NCBI RefSeq assembly: GCF_032854445.1
Contig: NC_088303.1
Location: 22,697,501 to 22,761,500 of the forward strand
Length of the DNA: 64,000 nt
Source of the DNA: Liolophura sinensis
Taxonomy: Eukaryota; Mollusca; Polyplacophora; Chitonida; Chitonidae
Direction: 5' to 3'
The notes under the pieces are model-generated. The model searched no databases, was not told the origin of the DNA, and saw nothing but the letters and a program-made list of their open reading frames with translations. The position numbers were made by a program, and so were the translations under genes. Below, piece after piece: positions 25,225 through 37,920 of this stretch. Within the stretch, counting starts at the first letter, position 1. The number at the start of each line of letters is the position of its first letter.

Positions 25225-25812
25225 GATCGTACAGCATCGATAGTGTGCGTGTAGGTGGTACAGCTTCGATAGTGTGCATGTAGATCTTACAGTTTCGATA
25301 GTGTACATGAAGGTCTTACAGCTTCGATAGCGTACATGTAGGCCTTACAGCTTCGATAGTGTACATGTAGGTCGTACAGCTTCGATAGTGTACATGTAGG
25401 TCTTACAGCTTCGATAGTGTACATGTAGGTCGTACAGCTTCGAACATGCTTAGAATATATGGCACAGCTTGGATAGTATAGAATATGTGATGCAGCATGG
25501 ATAGTATAGAATATGTGGTACACCTTGGATAGTATAGAATATGTCGGACAGCTTGTATGGCGTAGAATATGTCGGACAGCTAGGATGGTGTAGAGTATGT
25601 CGGACAGCTAGGATGGTGTAGAATATGTCGGACAGCTTGGATGGTGTAGAGTATGTCGGACAGCTAGGATAGTGTAGAATATGTCTGACAGATAGGATGG
25701 TGTAGAATATGTCGGACAGCTTGTATGGTGTAGAATATGTCGGACAGCTAGGATGGTGTAGAGTATGTCGGACAGCTAGGATGGTGTAGAATATGTCGGA
25801 CAGCTTGGACAG
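25225..25812. repeat. 29-30 bp minisatellite, about 20 copies, two subtypes
   Basis: The first subtype (25231-25445) repeats ACAGCTTCGATAGTGTACAT with a strict 29-base period. The second (25445-25812) repeats ACAGCTTGGATGGTGTAGAA, then TATGTCGG. The switch occurs around 25441. Confidence 0.9.
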
Positions 25813-26869
25813 TGAAGGATGGAGAGTGTAAAAAACATCACACCAACTCTTTAACGGTTGTGGAACGCATCCTCTTTTTGATTAAAGTGATAAACTTTAA
25901 TGATGGTTCGTTGACATCTATAGTAACTGCCACTGCATTTGATTTCAATAGACAAATTGTTATTATGTGGTTTACAGTTGGTAAAAAGCAAACTCACTGC
26001 ATTTCGCTGAATCTGCTGGTAATGAAAGGCGGACTCATCTGTCCCCGTGGCGCCGATAGCCCGTATCAAAGACAAAAAAACATCAAGTGGTTCGATGATC
26101 GCTGCGGGTTGTCGGCAGTATTTGAAGAGGTGATGAAACGGACTGGACATTGCCAAAAAAACCCTAATATTCTTGTTTTTGCTGATAACAAATTGCTTGT
26201 CGCTGTTGTGTTGCTTGTCCGTGGCGTTTTTCTAGTGCAGAATATATGGTCTTTGACACACTCAGTTTATACCCTATTAGCCTGTCACGATACATTAGCA
26301 AGCCGCTTTCGTTTGGCAACATTAAGAGTTCTTTCCCATTAATCTCCAGAAGCGGAAGTGAACTTTGGCTGTTAGTTTCATTCTGTTGTCATGGTGAGCA
26401 CGTTTTATAAGGTCTACTGGGGAAGAGAAAAAGGGGAGGTAAAAAGCAGACTATGGGCAAATTACAAATTTTTGCCCAGTATACAACCGGAGCTATCATA
26501 ATTTTGATGTCGTTTCCCACAGAAGTCTTCGACCTTGTCATTTCCTTGTCACAGCTGTCGGAAGCGTCCATCACTGACGGCTTAATACCATTAACATTGA
26601 GCCTTACACGGGAACATAATGTTAATCAGTTTTGATTACCTTAGATATATTAAATATTTTAGAGGTGACTGTTTTCGTATGAAAATATATTTTGCAACAG
26701 AAATCCACCCCCCCCCCCCACTCCATGTTCCGCAGGTAATGTAATATAAATCATGTCATGTCATTGTGTAATATTTTCATGTAATATCACAGTGTAATAT
26801 AATCCTGTGTTATCCTTTCGTAACATCAGCGTCACTTAACGACTTATTAAAGAATTGTTCACTTATGCA

Positions 26870-27400
26870 ATTGGTGGAAGAAAACAGAGCGCTTAAGGTA
26901 AACCACCAACGTTTGACATGTTACTGATGAACCCTCTTACGTGTGACGTAATGCACATACTATTTGTGGACGAAAGCTACCTTCATGTTAGAATGTTAGA
27001 TAACGAATGCTAACTGTCAGTTAACAAGTTCAGACAAACAGGAAGAACTGATGAATACTGTTCAAGGCAGGATTTGCACTCGCATCTCCCGTGTCATAAG
27101 GATTGAAAGTCAAGCATCCCTAAACACTAGAGGTCCACTCCTCTATTATTCTCATTTAACATCATCGTTTATTATCCTTATACAATATCATCGTCTAATA
27201 TCCATTTGTAAATACGTCGTGTATACTTAAAACTTGTCACTTATACGATGGCGGCCACTCACCTACGATGGTGGGTGCAAGAAAGCGTAATGCCCGGAGT
27301 TGACCCCTGGCCTTTGGCAAGTTACTGACGAACTTTCCCTCGTGTGACGTAGGTCATGCATTGGTGGCAAGAAAGTTGTCTCCGGAAGAACTTCATGTCA
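26870..27400 (-). mobile_element. Decayed SINE family D-like sequence, two pieces
   Basis: 26870-27145 (GTTTGACATGTTACTGATG, GGATTTGCACTCGCATCTCC) and 27235-27400 (CACTTATACGATGGCGGCC, CCTTTGGCAAGTTACTGACG) share a similar body. They interrupt a weak AT-rich periodic sequence. The assignment is tentative. Confidence 0.35.
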
Positions 27401-30400
27401 GACCACACAAGAAAGTACGGACTCTCACTTCTTATCAGCAATGCTCCGTGAATGAAGCCTGCAGAAAATCTTAAATTGACGTCTCGTGTGACGTAGTGAT
27501 TATAAGACACGCAGTCACGACACGCTTCCAAGCATCGTCTAATGTACCCATGCACGTTAATCGTGCAGTATACTTGTGCAACATTTGTGTAATATTCTCG
27601 TAGGATACCCTCGTAGGATACCCTCGTTACATGTCATTGTGCGAAATGTCCATTACAACAAGATATATGTATATAATATCATCAGGTAATATGCTTATGC
27701 AATATTTTCGATATATTCATATAACATCATGATGGAATAAACTGTGGAATTTGCTTTTAATATCTGCATGTATTATCCCCAACTAATGATGACAAATTAA
27801 GCCTGTCCAAAATGTATGTTTTACGCTATTTTACGTTTCGTTGTTTGCCGCGTATTGTATAATTTGTCAGGTACGTTCACTGATATCATTCTGATCCCGT
27901 GCATCGTTCATCAGTATTAACCGTTCCGTAGGTCATATTGTTGATGTAACCGATGTGTCACATATAGCTGCAGTGTTCATTGTTGTAACGTATCTAATGC
28001 ATTGAGCTGTCTATTTGGATATCACTTATTGCCCTGTGACAATCATTTTTGGGGTAACGTGACCTCGCCTCGTGATTAACTGACAAGCTATACTTTGTGA
28101 ATAAACTTCTATGGTCAAGCAGATCCGTTATAAAATTCCATGTTTGTTTACCAAGCGTACACATCATCAATGTCCTGAAAGCAAGCGCTGTTTTACTGTG
28201 ATGTGTAAAAAACATTGTACAGCGTTATCACAGTAGATAATACAGAACAAGGGCTGAGCATTTAGTTCAAATGAAGCTTTGAAAGCAGATGGCGGAAATA
28301 AAATTGATGATCTCCACTCCCTTCCTCTTCATGGGTGATACACTGTACACAACTTAACTGTTACCGGACTATTTTCTATTGATTGTATTATTCACAAGTT
28401 AACCCGTGCCCACGTCCATTTCTCCACGGCTAAAATAAATAATAATAACAAAGAATTTTACAAAATTTCAGTATTAAGTCATTGTCTCAGTTTCATACTC
28501 TGGTATAAAATCCCACTGAACTGATGCCAGCACCTCACGCCCCAAAACAAAACTCAGTTTTAAAAGATCTTCATTATAAGGTGGTCTGCCACTGAAGCTG
28601 AACAAATCACACATGTGTCACGTGGTTTAACCGTGAGTATCATGGATTCGTGTTTAGGCATGATGACTAACGGGCTATAGGCCTACTCTCAGCGAGGAAT
28701 CCGTCGCTGATTCCAGTTATCTACATGTCACCCACGATGACAAGGCTCCCGTTATCGCCTATCCATGGTATCACGTGATCATATCGCATATGTCACTGTT
28801 TTCAGAAGAGGGTAATTTGGTAGCCAGCTCGTGTCTCTTCAGAGCAATACCTGACAAGGTGCAGCTAATCATTTAAACAACTGATGTTGTCTCACGAACA
28901 GGTGAAAGTGCTTAACGATGTTAATAAAGATCTCTTGAACTCGTTTGTCTCCACATGTTTCGGTTTCGGTGTTTTGTTTGTTGTCCACATCTCACAGAAA
29001 GAAAGAAGACAAAACAAAAAAGGAAGAAATAAAACAGCTGTAACCTGCAACAGTATCCATATAAATTGTGTACGTTTACAAGGGAAATTTCATTCCAGAT
29101 GAAAGTGCTGCTTTTTTTAGCCTAAAATGTGACTCCTATTTTCCTTTGACAACTGTATGGATAGGTATCATTTCGTGTCCGGAGCACAGTTTCTATTGTT
29201 TTGCATATTACAGTGGAAAATTTTGATGGATACATATAGATATGGAGGTGACGATATGCCGTGCCTTGCATTTGTCCTTTTCCATGATTGTCATGTTAAC
29301 GAGAATGCCAATTTCACAATGTCATTTACATCCTAGCTACAACACCAGTTGTTTTGTGTATGCTCTTTTAATGTTCAGAAGACACATATGTATAGACAGC
29401 CGAAAAAGCTGACAGCTGGATTCGAACTCGCGACGTGGGCCTGATAGTTACAGCGAGCCAGCGCTTGAATTACCTTTTATGTCTCCTTACCGCAGACATA
29501 AAACAGTTTAAAGTCATATATCAAAGCGTCATATATATTTGGAATCCATTTCCAGGTTTAACGTGACCAAGTTCCCAGTATAACGCACATTCCAGTTACC
29601 TCGCAAAACACCTGATGTGTTCCCTGTATCTGATGCTATAATTATCTACTAGAATTTATCCCCATACCACTTAGTCAGTGTTGTTTATTATCTAACTTGC
29701 TCACATGCGCATGGATGGAAAAGATTGCCGCAAATCTCAACGTAGACGATAGCAACCTGAAGAGACATGCCGTAAAACGTCGTGACTTCTGCTGATTGAC
29801 GTAAAGCTGGTAGGACGTTGAGAGGAACCTCCGATAGTCTTAGCTCGACGAGACCTGTGTGTGAGAAGGAAATCTGCTCAAATCGGTGTAAACATCTGTG
29901 ACTGGCCTAATCCCGCCATTGTGTCCCCTTCGATCCTTGATAGGCCTCCCGATACCAAATCAGTTCGGAGAGACCAGGGTTAGACGCCATTGAATATTAG
30001 ACAATGGTATTAGCACCGGTGACTTATTAAGAGATGGGCCTATGGGGAGGGTGGCATTATTACAGGCTCTGTATAATTACTGTGACTGGGGAGTAATTCT
30101 AGACTATCCAAACCAAGATCTGTCAGTAGTCACTTGGAAATACAGTTCATTACACTCGCTGTCTCTAGTATGTTTACACTCAGAACCTCCGAATAACGAC
30201 AAGTCAGACCATCTATTTACGCCATGCCTGCTTTCACACTATTTTGATAACTAGTAAACAAGAAGAGCGATGGCAACCATTGAATTCATAAACAAGATGT
30301 GGGTTCGAGTTCGTTTTACCAATCTTTTCTGCCTTTCTCCTTCATGATATCATGATACAGGCTTCATGGCAGTTGATTTTATACCCAGCAGGTAATGTCC

Positions 30401-30554
30401 CCTTTACAGTGAGTGCGTTTATTTTATTTACTTTATCTGTTAATTATATAGAGCTTTATAAAGATACTCAGGAATCTTTGCTTTACGTCAAATATGCGAT
30501 AAATGGGACTGTGGAACATTTTTGAATGTTTTTCCCCACACTATATGATTAAAT
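27401..30554. other. Unassigned DNA
   Basis: 27.55-27.95 kb carries weak periodic AT-rich sequence (GTGTAATATxxTCGT-like). The rest has no recognised feature except a SINE D head at 29.4 kb. Confidence 0.45.
29395..29480 (-). mobile_element. SINE family D head fragment
   Basis: GACAGCTGGATTCGAACTCG, then GCGAGCCAGCGCTTGAA; only the tRNA-like head is left. Confidence 0.4.
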
Positions 30555-30625
30555 TCATTTGATTGATTTATTGATTTGTTTGATTGAAATATAACGCCAT
30601 ACTCAAGAATATTTCACTTGAAATT
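30555..30625 (-). mobile_element. SINE family A tail fragment
   Basis: TGATTTGTTTGATTGAAATA, then ACGCCATACTCAAGAATATT and TCACTTGA only. Confidence 0.5.
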
Positions 30626-31114
30626 CATACTGACACATTGATGAAATAATTATGGATACCAATACTGTTTAAGTTAATGTGACACAGTGTAGTGTATGTG
30701 AGCATTTCTCTCATCACCGAACTAGGATTCACTCATTGTGAGACGGCGTAGTCTTTATTTCTTCCAATTGGTTACCATACGCATATTGATTATTAAACCA
30801 TATTGAAATGTGTTTTGCGGACATCAGTCCGCCCTAATATGTCACCTGTACTGTACTCTCCACTGGGAGAGTAGAATATATGAGCTTTCTAACACGGCAT
30901 TGTCAGGTCTTTATAACTTTTAAAAACCTTGAAGATTTTTAAACGATAATATTCGTGAATTTTTTTTATCGACATTAGACTTGAACCTTTTTAATGGTCA
31001 TCACCTTTCTTAATCAGTGCAAGTATGTAACTTTCTTTAACAATAATAGCCTTAGACTTAATTATTGAACAATACTTTCTAATTTACTATTATACACAGG
31101 TCTTGAACCTTCTG

Positions 31115-31240
31115 AAAACACAATAGCCTACCAAAGACTTTAAAAATGGTAGTTGTTGCTGCCTGGCTTGGCGATCTCTGCTGGAGATTGAGTTGCGCGC
31201 ACGTCGTTTTGCGTGCCAGTCGTTCTGCGATACGTTCGTC
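31115..31240 (+). mobile_element. SINE family C, fragment
   Basis: Contains CCTACCAAAGACTTTAAAA and ATGGTAGTTGTTGCTGCC, the central part of family C; the head and tail are lost. Confidence 0.4.
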
Positions 31241-31729
31241 GTTGACGCAAGTATTTTATTCAAATTTGATTTATTACTCATGGTTATTATTTATGACAGG
31301 TTGATCTGCGATTAAGTTTTGATTTTGAAATCAAAATTAAAGAAGCATTAAATGGTATGACTAAAAACAAACGTTAAGATTGGGATGGTCTGACAGTATA
31401 GTTTTTGATGCATTTTGGGATCAGTTGTATTTTTTCTCTTGTGACTCCATTAAAAAGATGTTTAGCAAAGTGTCTAGACCGGTGTCTACTAAACTGCAAT
31501 TAACATCACAGCATTTAGTTACTATTTAAGCATATACTTGAACAGTTAGAATAAAACCCTTACCAGAGACCCAATTTCACTGGTTATGTGTGACCATTTC
31601 TCCGCTATCCCAGTGTCGTAGCTGCTCTGGTTTTAATCTCTGTGATGTGCGTCTCATAAGCATGTGGGATTCATTCTTCATTACAATGTACAGAAAGCAA
31701 TGCATGTTGTCGTCATCAGTGTAGATATA

Positions 31730-31790
31730 TTTTTTTTATTTACTTGATTGGTGTTATACGACGACGGTCAGCATTCGCTGGAGCGGGAGA
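31730..31790 (-). mobile_element. SINE family A tail fragment
   Basis: TTTATTTACTTGATTGGTG, then ACGACGGTCAGCATTC; the middle block is deleted. Confidence 0.4.
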
Positions 31791-31940
31791 AAAAATGCGG
31801 ACAATTATGTGTCCTCTCCAACGAATTTCGGGCTGACCAGTTAAACAACGCGGAACTATGCTGACCTGTGACATTTTGTGCCGAATATCGTCAGCGTATT
31901 TCGGAGGCGATTAAGTTCGGCTCTACAAACGAATAAATCC

Positions 31941-32022
31941 GCCTAGTGTGTCCTCTGCTTGACGCGTGTGATACAGGCGAATTTCGGGGCGAACAAGCAA
32001 CGCCGTCGCGGACACACTAGGC
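31941..32022. repeat. Inverted repeat, 13-bp perfect arms
   Basis: GCCTAGTGTGTCC (31941-31953) and its exact reverse complement GGACACACTAGGC (32010-32022) enclose 56 bases. A further TAGTGTGTCC lies near 32073-32084. It looks like a MITE-type transposon remnant and ends about 115 bases before the first visible CLCN6 exon. Confidence 0.6.
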
Positions 32023-32137
32023 TGATTTTTAGAAATTCATAAAATACGCCTTTACGAGCGAAAAAATTCCGTGTAGTGTGTCCCGGCTTTGCACGCGCTG
32101 GTCCATGGTAATTTTCACAAACCCTGGTTTGTTTTAG

Positions 32138-32245
32138 GCATCCGAACAACCAATAGCCAGTCAGGAGACCATGACACGAGATTACCCGAGATTTGCCGAC
32201 GTCCATGACCTAGAGCAGGACCAACTACATCCGCGAACAGTTCTG
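32138..32245 (+). CDS. CLCN6: Chloride/proton exchanger ClC-6 (CLCN6-like), third-last coding exon
   Basis: This 36-codon exon lies between the acceptor GTTTTAG and the donor GTAAGT, phase 0 at both ends. It begins ASEQPIASQ and contains DYPRFADVHDLE, closely matching the vertebrate ClC-6 segment that precedes CBS domain 2 (DYPRYPDIHDLD in human, from memory), then ends in HPRTVL. ClC-6 is a 2Cl-/H+ antiporter of late endosomal membranes. The cytosolic C terminus carries two CBS domains that bind nucleotides and regulate gating. Only the C-terminal end of the gene was recognised in this window; exons for the membrane domain and CBS1 must lie further 5'. Confidence 0.88.
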
Positions 32246-32940
32246 GTAAGTCATCAAAACCACAACTGTATTGGCCAACATTTCTGGAAAGTAATTGGCC
32301 AATGTAATGGTGTTGTTATTTCAACAATGTGATATGATAAGGTTTTAAAGTTAAAGAATGATAAAAATCTTGGTTTCGAGTTTAAGTGTTGGTTGTTTAC
32401 AGATATCACTTTCCGAAAAACTTCAGATTCCATCGAGGTTTTCACCTGCTATACATTCATTCTGAGACTCAGTGATTATGTCTACAGTTTGCCAGTTATA
32501 CATACGACGTCGATTATCATTCATATATATAGCCTTTTATTCGAAAGTGTGTAAAGCGCCAATATTCATTACCGACAATCGTGACTACTGTCGTAAAAGT
32601 TTGACGACGCTGCCGACGACATATATCCTCTATTGGCCTGTGACTGGCTCATGAGACTAAACAGTCTGCCTCGTTTTGCCCGATTTCCCTTGGACAACCA
32701 GGGTGCTGATTCAAACTCAGCTTTCCCTTACTCGTCTAAGGCTTTAGTACAAGCGGTTTGTTAATTACCGGGTTAAAAGAGTTTACTTCTTTCAATGAAT
32801 CAAATGAATACAGAAATAAATAATAAATAAATAAATAGGTGCTAATTCACATAAACTAATATTATGATTCAGTAATCATGTTACAAATAAAGGATACATG
32901 TTGTAATTTCAGTTAGAGTTATCGTTTTGGTTTTCTGCAG

Positions 32941-33066
32941 GACGTCACACCATACATGAATCATTCTCCGTACACTGTCAACCCTGACACTTCGGTTCCG
33001 AGAGTATTTCATCTGTTCAGAAGCATGGGTCTGCGCCACCTACCTGTGGTAAACAGCGATGGGGAG
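32941..33066 (+). CDS. CLCN6: ClC-6 (CLCN6-like), CBS domain 2 exon
   Basis: A 42-codon exon (phase 0 at both ends) between TTTTCTGCAG and GTAAGT. It reads DVTPYMNHSPYTV, then VFHLFRSMGLRHLPVV, then NSDGE. The segments VFxLFRxMGLRHLPVVN and MNxSPxTV are characteristic of CBS2 in ClC-6, and the Met-Gly-Leu-Arg-His-Leu stretch separates it from ClC-7. It joins in frame to the flanking exons. Confidence 0.92.
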
Positions 33067-33501
33067 GTAAGTCTGTTTTAAGAAAGGGTTAGAACTACCT
33101 GACTGAAACCCTAAGGTGCGGAAACAAAGTTGAAAATCCTCGAGAAATTAAGTACTACTTTGATAACTACAATACAAATTGACATAGAAAGGAAATAGAG
33201 TTGTGAAAAATGCAATTGGAAACTCTGTAAAGAACAAATACAGTTTTGCCCTTTAAAAGTGAACTCAAAACAAATGCACTTGTGCGATTTGAAGTCATTA
33301 TCACATGAGAGAAGAATCTAAAAAACCATGACCGTACTTCCACTGTATGGAAACAATAAACATTAGCATGAATCACATTTAACTTCATCAAAGGTAAAAG
33401 TATATTTTGTTCAAGATCTATTTATTTCATAGAAATTCAGCGGCTGTGTTCCAGGAGACCCTTGCTTGTTTTTTTTTTTTTTTTTGGTTTTTTTTTTGCA
33501 G

Positions 33502-33579
33502 ATCATTGGAATTTTGACGCGGCATAACCTTACTCATGATTACTTAGAGAAGAAGCACAAAGAACACAATAATCACTGA
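33502..33579 (+). CDS. CLCN6: ClC-6 (CLCN6-like), terminal coding exon
   Basis: The exon follows a long T-rich tract and TTTGCAG. Twenty-five codons then a TGA at 33577-33579: IIGILTRHNLTHDYLEKK, then a basic/His-rich end. ITRHNLTYEFL is the matching vertebrate ClC-6 terminus (from memory), so the protein ends at the family's normal place. The three exons together give 103 residues of the C terminus. The upstream polypyrimidine tract is unusually long (more than 20 T with one GG interruption). Confidence 0.9.
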   Translation: MIGILTRHNLTHDYLEKKHKEHNNH

Positions 33580-33830
33580 CGTCATCGATATACGACGACA
33601 TTAACTGAGTCCTTGCCGATTCCATGTTAAAATGTGTCTAACGTATATCAAATGGAGTCTACGATCCACAAATAAGTTAACATATTGATCTCAGACAAAA
33701 AGGTTACTATTGAAATCCTGTACCAGACATAATGTTAACCATATTGTATTAAATCTTTACACAATGTGGAACGTTTTATCGTGATGGAGTCATCAACGTC
33801 ACGACGTAAATAAAAAGATGTACTATTCGG
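33580..33830 (+). other. CLCN6: Probable 3' UTR of the CLCN6-like gene
   Basis: AT-rich non-coding sequence follows the stop codon. AATAAA lies at 33809-33814, about 230 bases after the stop, and is the first good polyadenylation signal. The true end is not visible from sequence alone. Confidence 0.45.
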
Positions 33831-35840
33831 CCAACTCTGTAGGCTAGGAGACTATATCGAAGCTGATTTCTCCACAGTCGGTAGGTGGAGTATAACCACT
33901 GATTTCCTACTCGTTTGTCCACTTTACGCAAGCGTATTCTGTGTCACTTTTGAGATAAGCTGAATGAAGTGATGATGTTTTCATAAGACAAAGGTTTTGT
34001 GATCGTCCTAACCTTCCGATACACAAACTGAGGTTCACTACTGATAAACCCAAAATGCCACCGTCCTGTTTGGATAGCAGCATATGCCGTCGATTCTTAC
34101 TCATGGTTTATAGGGTGAGCAAAGTATTACTCTGAGTAATATATATTATAACTGGCCATCGTCATTTGTTTTATTGATAAATATTCATATTTCATATTCA
34201 CAATATTTTGAACGGTAAATTTGTTTTATAAGAGTTTCTTTCCCCGGTATTCTTGTCGGATTTTTGATTTCTTGGCTCAGTAAACGAGTTGCATGTTAAT
34301 AAATGAGCTATTTGTCAACATTGTTGTTTTTAATGACTGCTATGCTTTGCTAACTTGGATGACACCACTTTGCTACATATCTCCTGTAACATACCTCCAA
34401 AAACATTAAAGGATAAGCCATCACATGGTTAATATTTATTTCTAATGAAAGACAACTGATAAAATTATCTTAAACCGGCATTCAATATTTTGTTGGATTT
34501 TTTTTAACCGAAGAAAAGTTTGGTGAAACTAGATCTTGACACTCCATTGTCTTGATAAGTGTGACGTCGCTTTTACTGACGGCAATATGTATGGCAGAAA
34601 AAATGTAGTGGACGTTAGCAATGAAAGCCCAAGTAATTCACCATAAATCAGACATCCGAAGGATATTATTTCTTCCTCGGGTTAAACGAATTTAGCTCTA
34701 AAAATCAAAGTAGGCATCACTAAGTAGACCAATTAAAACTACGCATAAACATACTTTCATTTATTTGTTTATTTTTTGTGTGGAAAGAGTTAAAGGCGCT
34801 CAAATATTTGACTAAGGTAATCACCACACACTGAGTTTAAACAACTCTAATCACCACACCGAAAGCTGGAATAACTCGATTTACCCGTGAATGAAAGATT
34901 ACTGACATAATATTCCGAAAAATTCCTTCCTTCTGGTGAACATCAGGGAAAAAGGTGATGTGACGTCAGAGTTCCTAGATACCGTCAGTATCGCTCATAA
35001 AGACCACCGTAGTTTTCAAATGTCTGAAAGTCTTTCAACACAATTATAGGCCATACGGTAAATCGCATGTGGATGTAATTACCATTAAATCTGTGCTAGA
35101 GAGATACCGCCTTGGTCGTATGTAGACCAGCTGGGAAAATTCTCTAACCTTTACAGTTAAACTAAAAAATAAATAATTAAATCCCCAATGAAAATGCCCA
35201 TTTGAGGAATTTGGGAACAGCCAGAATGTACATAATTGGAAATTCGAATTCAGATCATGGTGGAAGCTGGTTCGACTTGTTGGATTCAAAAGTTTAAGCA
35301 GCTGGATCAATGTTTTCAAATGAGTTATTTAATGCAGGCTTTGACATGTGAGTACTCCTTATGATTTAAGAAATTAGAGCATACCAAATATAACGACGGA
35401 TTCGAGTTATACAGATCAGTGAAAGTTTTCTCGTGGATTCAGCAGAAAGGCAACAGCCCAGGGCTCTACGTGAGGAGAGCCCTCCCCGTCTAGACTACGT
35501 ACTCTCGTTCCCATAAACCTTTGGTATCTCTAAGGAAGTTTTCACAGACTCGGATATTTGCCATTTACAAACTGCTTACTAAAACATGAACATCTGCAGG
35601 TATGTATTTGTGTATGTTGAACAGCGTGATTAACTGGTAATTTGGGGAGATTAATGCGGTGCGTTAAATATTAATCAATTGGTTTCAGATCTGTTGTGGT
35701 CAGTAAATGGCAAAGATCTATACAACAAAATGATTCTAATTCGGCTACACGTGACAAAAATTGTTATAATCCATCTCAAACTATTGGTTTATGTCGTGCT
35801 TTAGTGTTATCAGCTTAATGGAGTGAATGGGTAAACAACT
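33831..35840. other. Unassigned DNA downstream of CLCN6
   Basis: AT-rich, no recognised repeat or exon. Confidence 0.5.
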
Positions 35841-36000
35841 GGCCCCGATGGCTCAGCTGGTAGAGCGTCCGCTTTGGTAGAACTGTGGTTCAAAGTCAAA
35901 CCTGGGTCGGGTTACACCTAAGTTATAACTTCCTTTCTTGGCGTTCAACATAAAGGGGATAGTGCAACGACTTGTTGACACGTAGTAGTATTATGAAACA
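35841..36000 (+). mobile_element. SINE family B, 5' half
   Basis: GGCCCCGATGGCTCAGCTGG with GTAGAGCGTCCGCTT is the best-preserved tRNA-like head of this family in the window (A box TGGCTCAGCTGG). The body ends soon after GTGCAACGACTTGTTGAC, so the copy is truncated at its 3' end. It is not a functional tRNA gene: there is no cloverleaf 3' half. Confidence 0.6.
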
Positions 36001-36404
36001 AACGTGTTTGATTGGACAAAATTCTCGAGATGTGTTCCCCGAGTCACACTAATCATTTACTCAGTATAGACTTTTTGTTTTACATCTTATTCGGTGAATG
36101 CGCATCGGAAAAGTAGAATGATACTTTTTAGGAAGCTTGAAAATCCCGCTTTCCATAGAAATACGTCTTAGCCAGGTGCTCTTAGACTTAACCTTAACAT
36201 TTGTAGTATATGAAACTCTTTAAAAAAATGTAGAGATTGGTCTTTTTTTTTTTGATACTAATATTATTTTCATCTTCAAAAAAAGATTACTGTGCTAAAG
36301 ATTAGTCACACTTTAACGCAGTAAATTGTTTTGAAGGCGAGACGAAGTCTGATTTACGCCTAAAACAACTTCCTGATTTGGAGCTTGGACATCTACAATA
36401 TATA

Positions 36405-36630
36405 TATTTTTTTATTTAATAGCTGTTTAACGCCGTACTCATGAGTTAGTCACCTATCGTATACGATAACGTCAGGTTTATGGGCGGAGGGAACCCAGCG
36501 TGTCTGGAGTTAACAGTCGCCTTTCGCTAGGTGCCTGACAAATCCCTTAGCTCAAAACCATACCCGAGGCAGCAGAGCTGGATTCGAACACGCAACCCCC
36601 ATAATCAAGGGCCAGACATTTGCAGTTCAC
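36405..36630 (-). mobile_element. SINE family D (related tail, different head)
   Basis: A T-rich tail with GCTGTTTAACGCCGTACTC resembles family A. The body (GGGCGGAGGGAACCCAGCG, CCTTTCGCTAGGTGCC) and head (GAGCTGGATTCGAACACGC, a reverse B box) differ. Similar heads occur near 29410 and 41525. Confidence 0.5.
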
Positions 36631-37379
36631 TTAATAAAGTAAACAAAGTGGCTGTAACTCATAAGTTGATAATAACTATTTGAGACTTATTGTGTAATAA
36701 ATATAGCGGTAACTAATATGCTATCGTTAATGGGGAATTTAGAATGTAATAACATGTAGTGCAAACCTATATACTGTAATTTATAAGCGGGAACTGGTTT
36801 TGAGTGTAAATGTAGGGAAATTAGTGATTTGTAAAGTAATTATAAACGACTTACTGTACAGCAAATATGGTAAAATTAGTTTGTACAGCTGCACTTTACC
36901 CAGATGTGTAGTCGACGACGGTATATATGTGTCTGTTTTGTTTGTTCGAACGAATGTTCAGTGACAGAAAAGTGGGTGTGAGGACATCTCAGTAAGCGAA
37001 GAATAATGTTTGGGTGGATATTAGCTCCTTGATCAAAGTCACCAATGTCTATGGTACAGTGGGTGAGTATGTGCATGTCAGTTCACGGCAATCGGATACT
37101 AAGCCAGACAGTTTGATCTGAGTAGTCCATACTCAGGCATACGATATATCTGTCACGAATTCCTTGGTTTTCCGAAGTTTGACGTCCTTCAGGAAGTAGT
37201 GTTGTTACAGTATCGCTTTTATTTGGTATTACACATTTTGCATACATCCTGTGGTTGAAAATGGACTATCCACTTCTGGTTTCGAATCCACCCCACCCGA
37301 ATCTTCAAGTAAAACGCCTGTGGGCCGAGTAAGAAAAAATAGTGTTTTTGGTAACATAATATTACCAAAAAAAAATCGA

Positions 37380-37610
37380 CAATCAACAATGACACAGGAG
37401 TTTCTCACCAATGCGGTCGCCTTGATTTCAAGTCCAACTCCTGCTGACTTCACCTCCGGCCGTACGTGGGAAGCTCTTCCAGCAAACCTGCGGATGGTCA
37501 TGTCTTTCCCTGGCTCTGACAGGTTTCCTCCCACCATAATCCTGGACTCGCTTTTAAGCGAAATATTCTTGAGTACGACGTAAAACACCGATCAGATAAA
37601 TAAATATAAT
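37380..37610 (+). mobile_element. SINE family A, 5'-truncated
   Basis: From GACACAGGAGTTTCTCACC through CGGCCGTACGTGGGAAG to ATATTCTTGAGTACGACG and a short AATAAATA tail. Confidence 0.8.
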
Positions 37611-37920
37611 GAACCATGTGATCGGGTGAGTCAGATCTGAAGTGACTTTTATCTATGCAGCCCGTATAGTCTCCTCTCGTCTCCGCCTTTTTTCCAGCAA
37701 ATAAAAAGTTGTAACACAGTCGAGAATATTTGCTCTTTATCCCAAGGGAGAAGACCCTCATATTTGCAATCCTAACCTCGAGGAATATGTATCTTTCGCG
37801 GTAGCTCTTAGTGTGATGTCCTTAGTATAAAACTATCGGTATAGATTATCTCCCTTGAAACAGCGGATTCAGAAGCCTGAGTACAGTACTGTCACCAAGA
37901 CCACCTCTCTTGATCTTAAA

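Noticed and set aside
26160-26260. Possible CLCN6 exon (LLVAVVLLVRGVF)
   Set aside because: Resemblance is limited to hydrophobic residues around LVRGV. Flanking residues and splice sites do not fit.
35841-35915. tRNA gene
   Set aside because: Only A- and B-box-like parts are present and the sequence continues as a SINE body. The 3' half of the cloverleaf is missing. The same holds for the SINE A heads.
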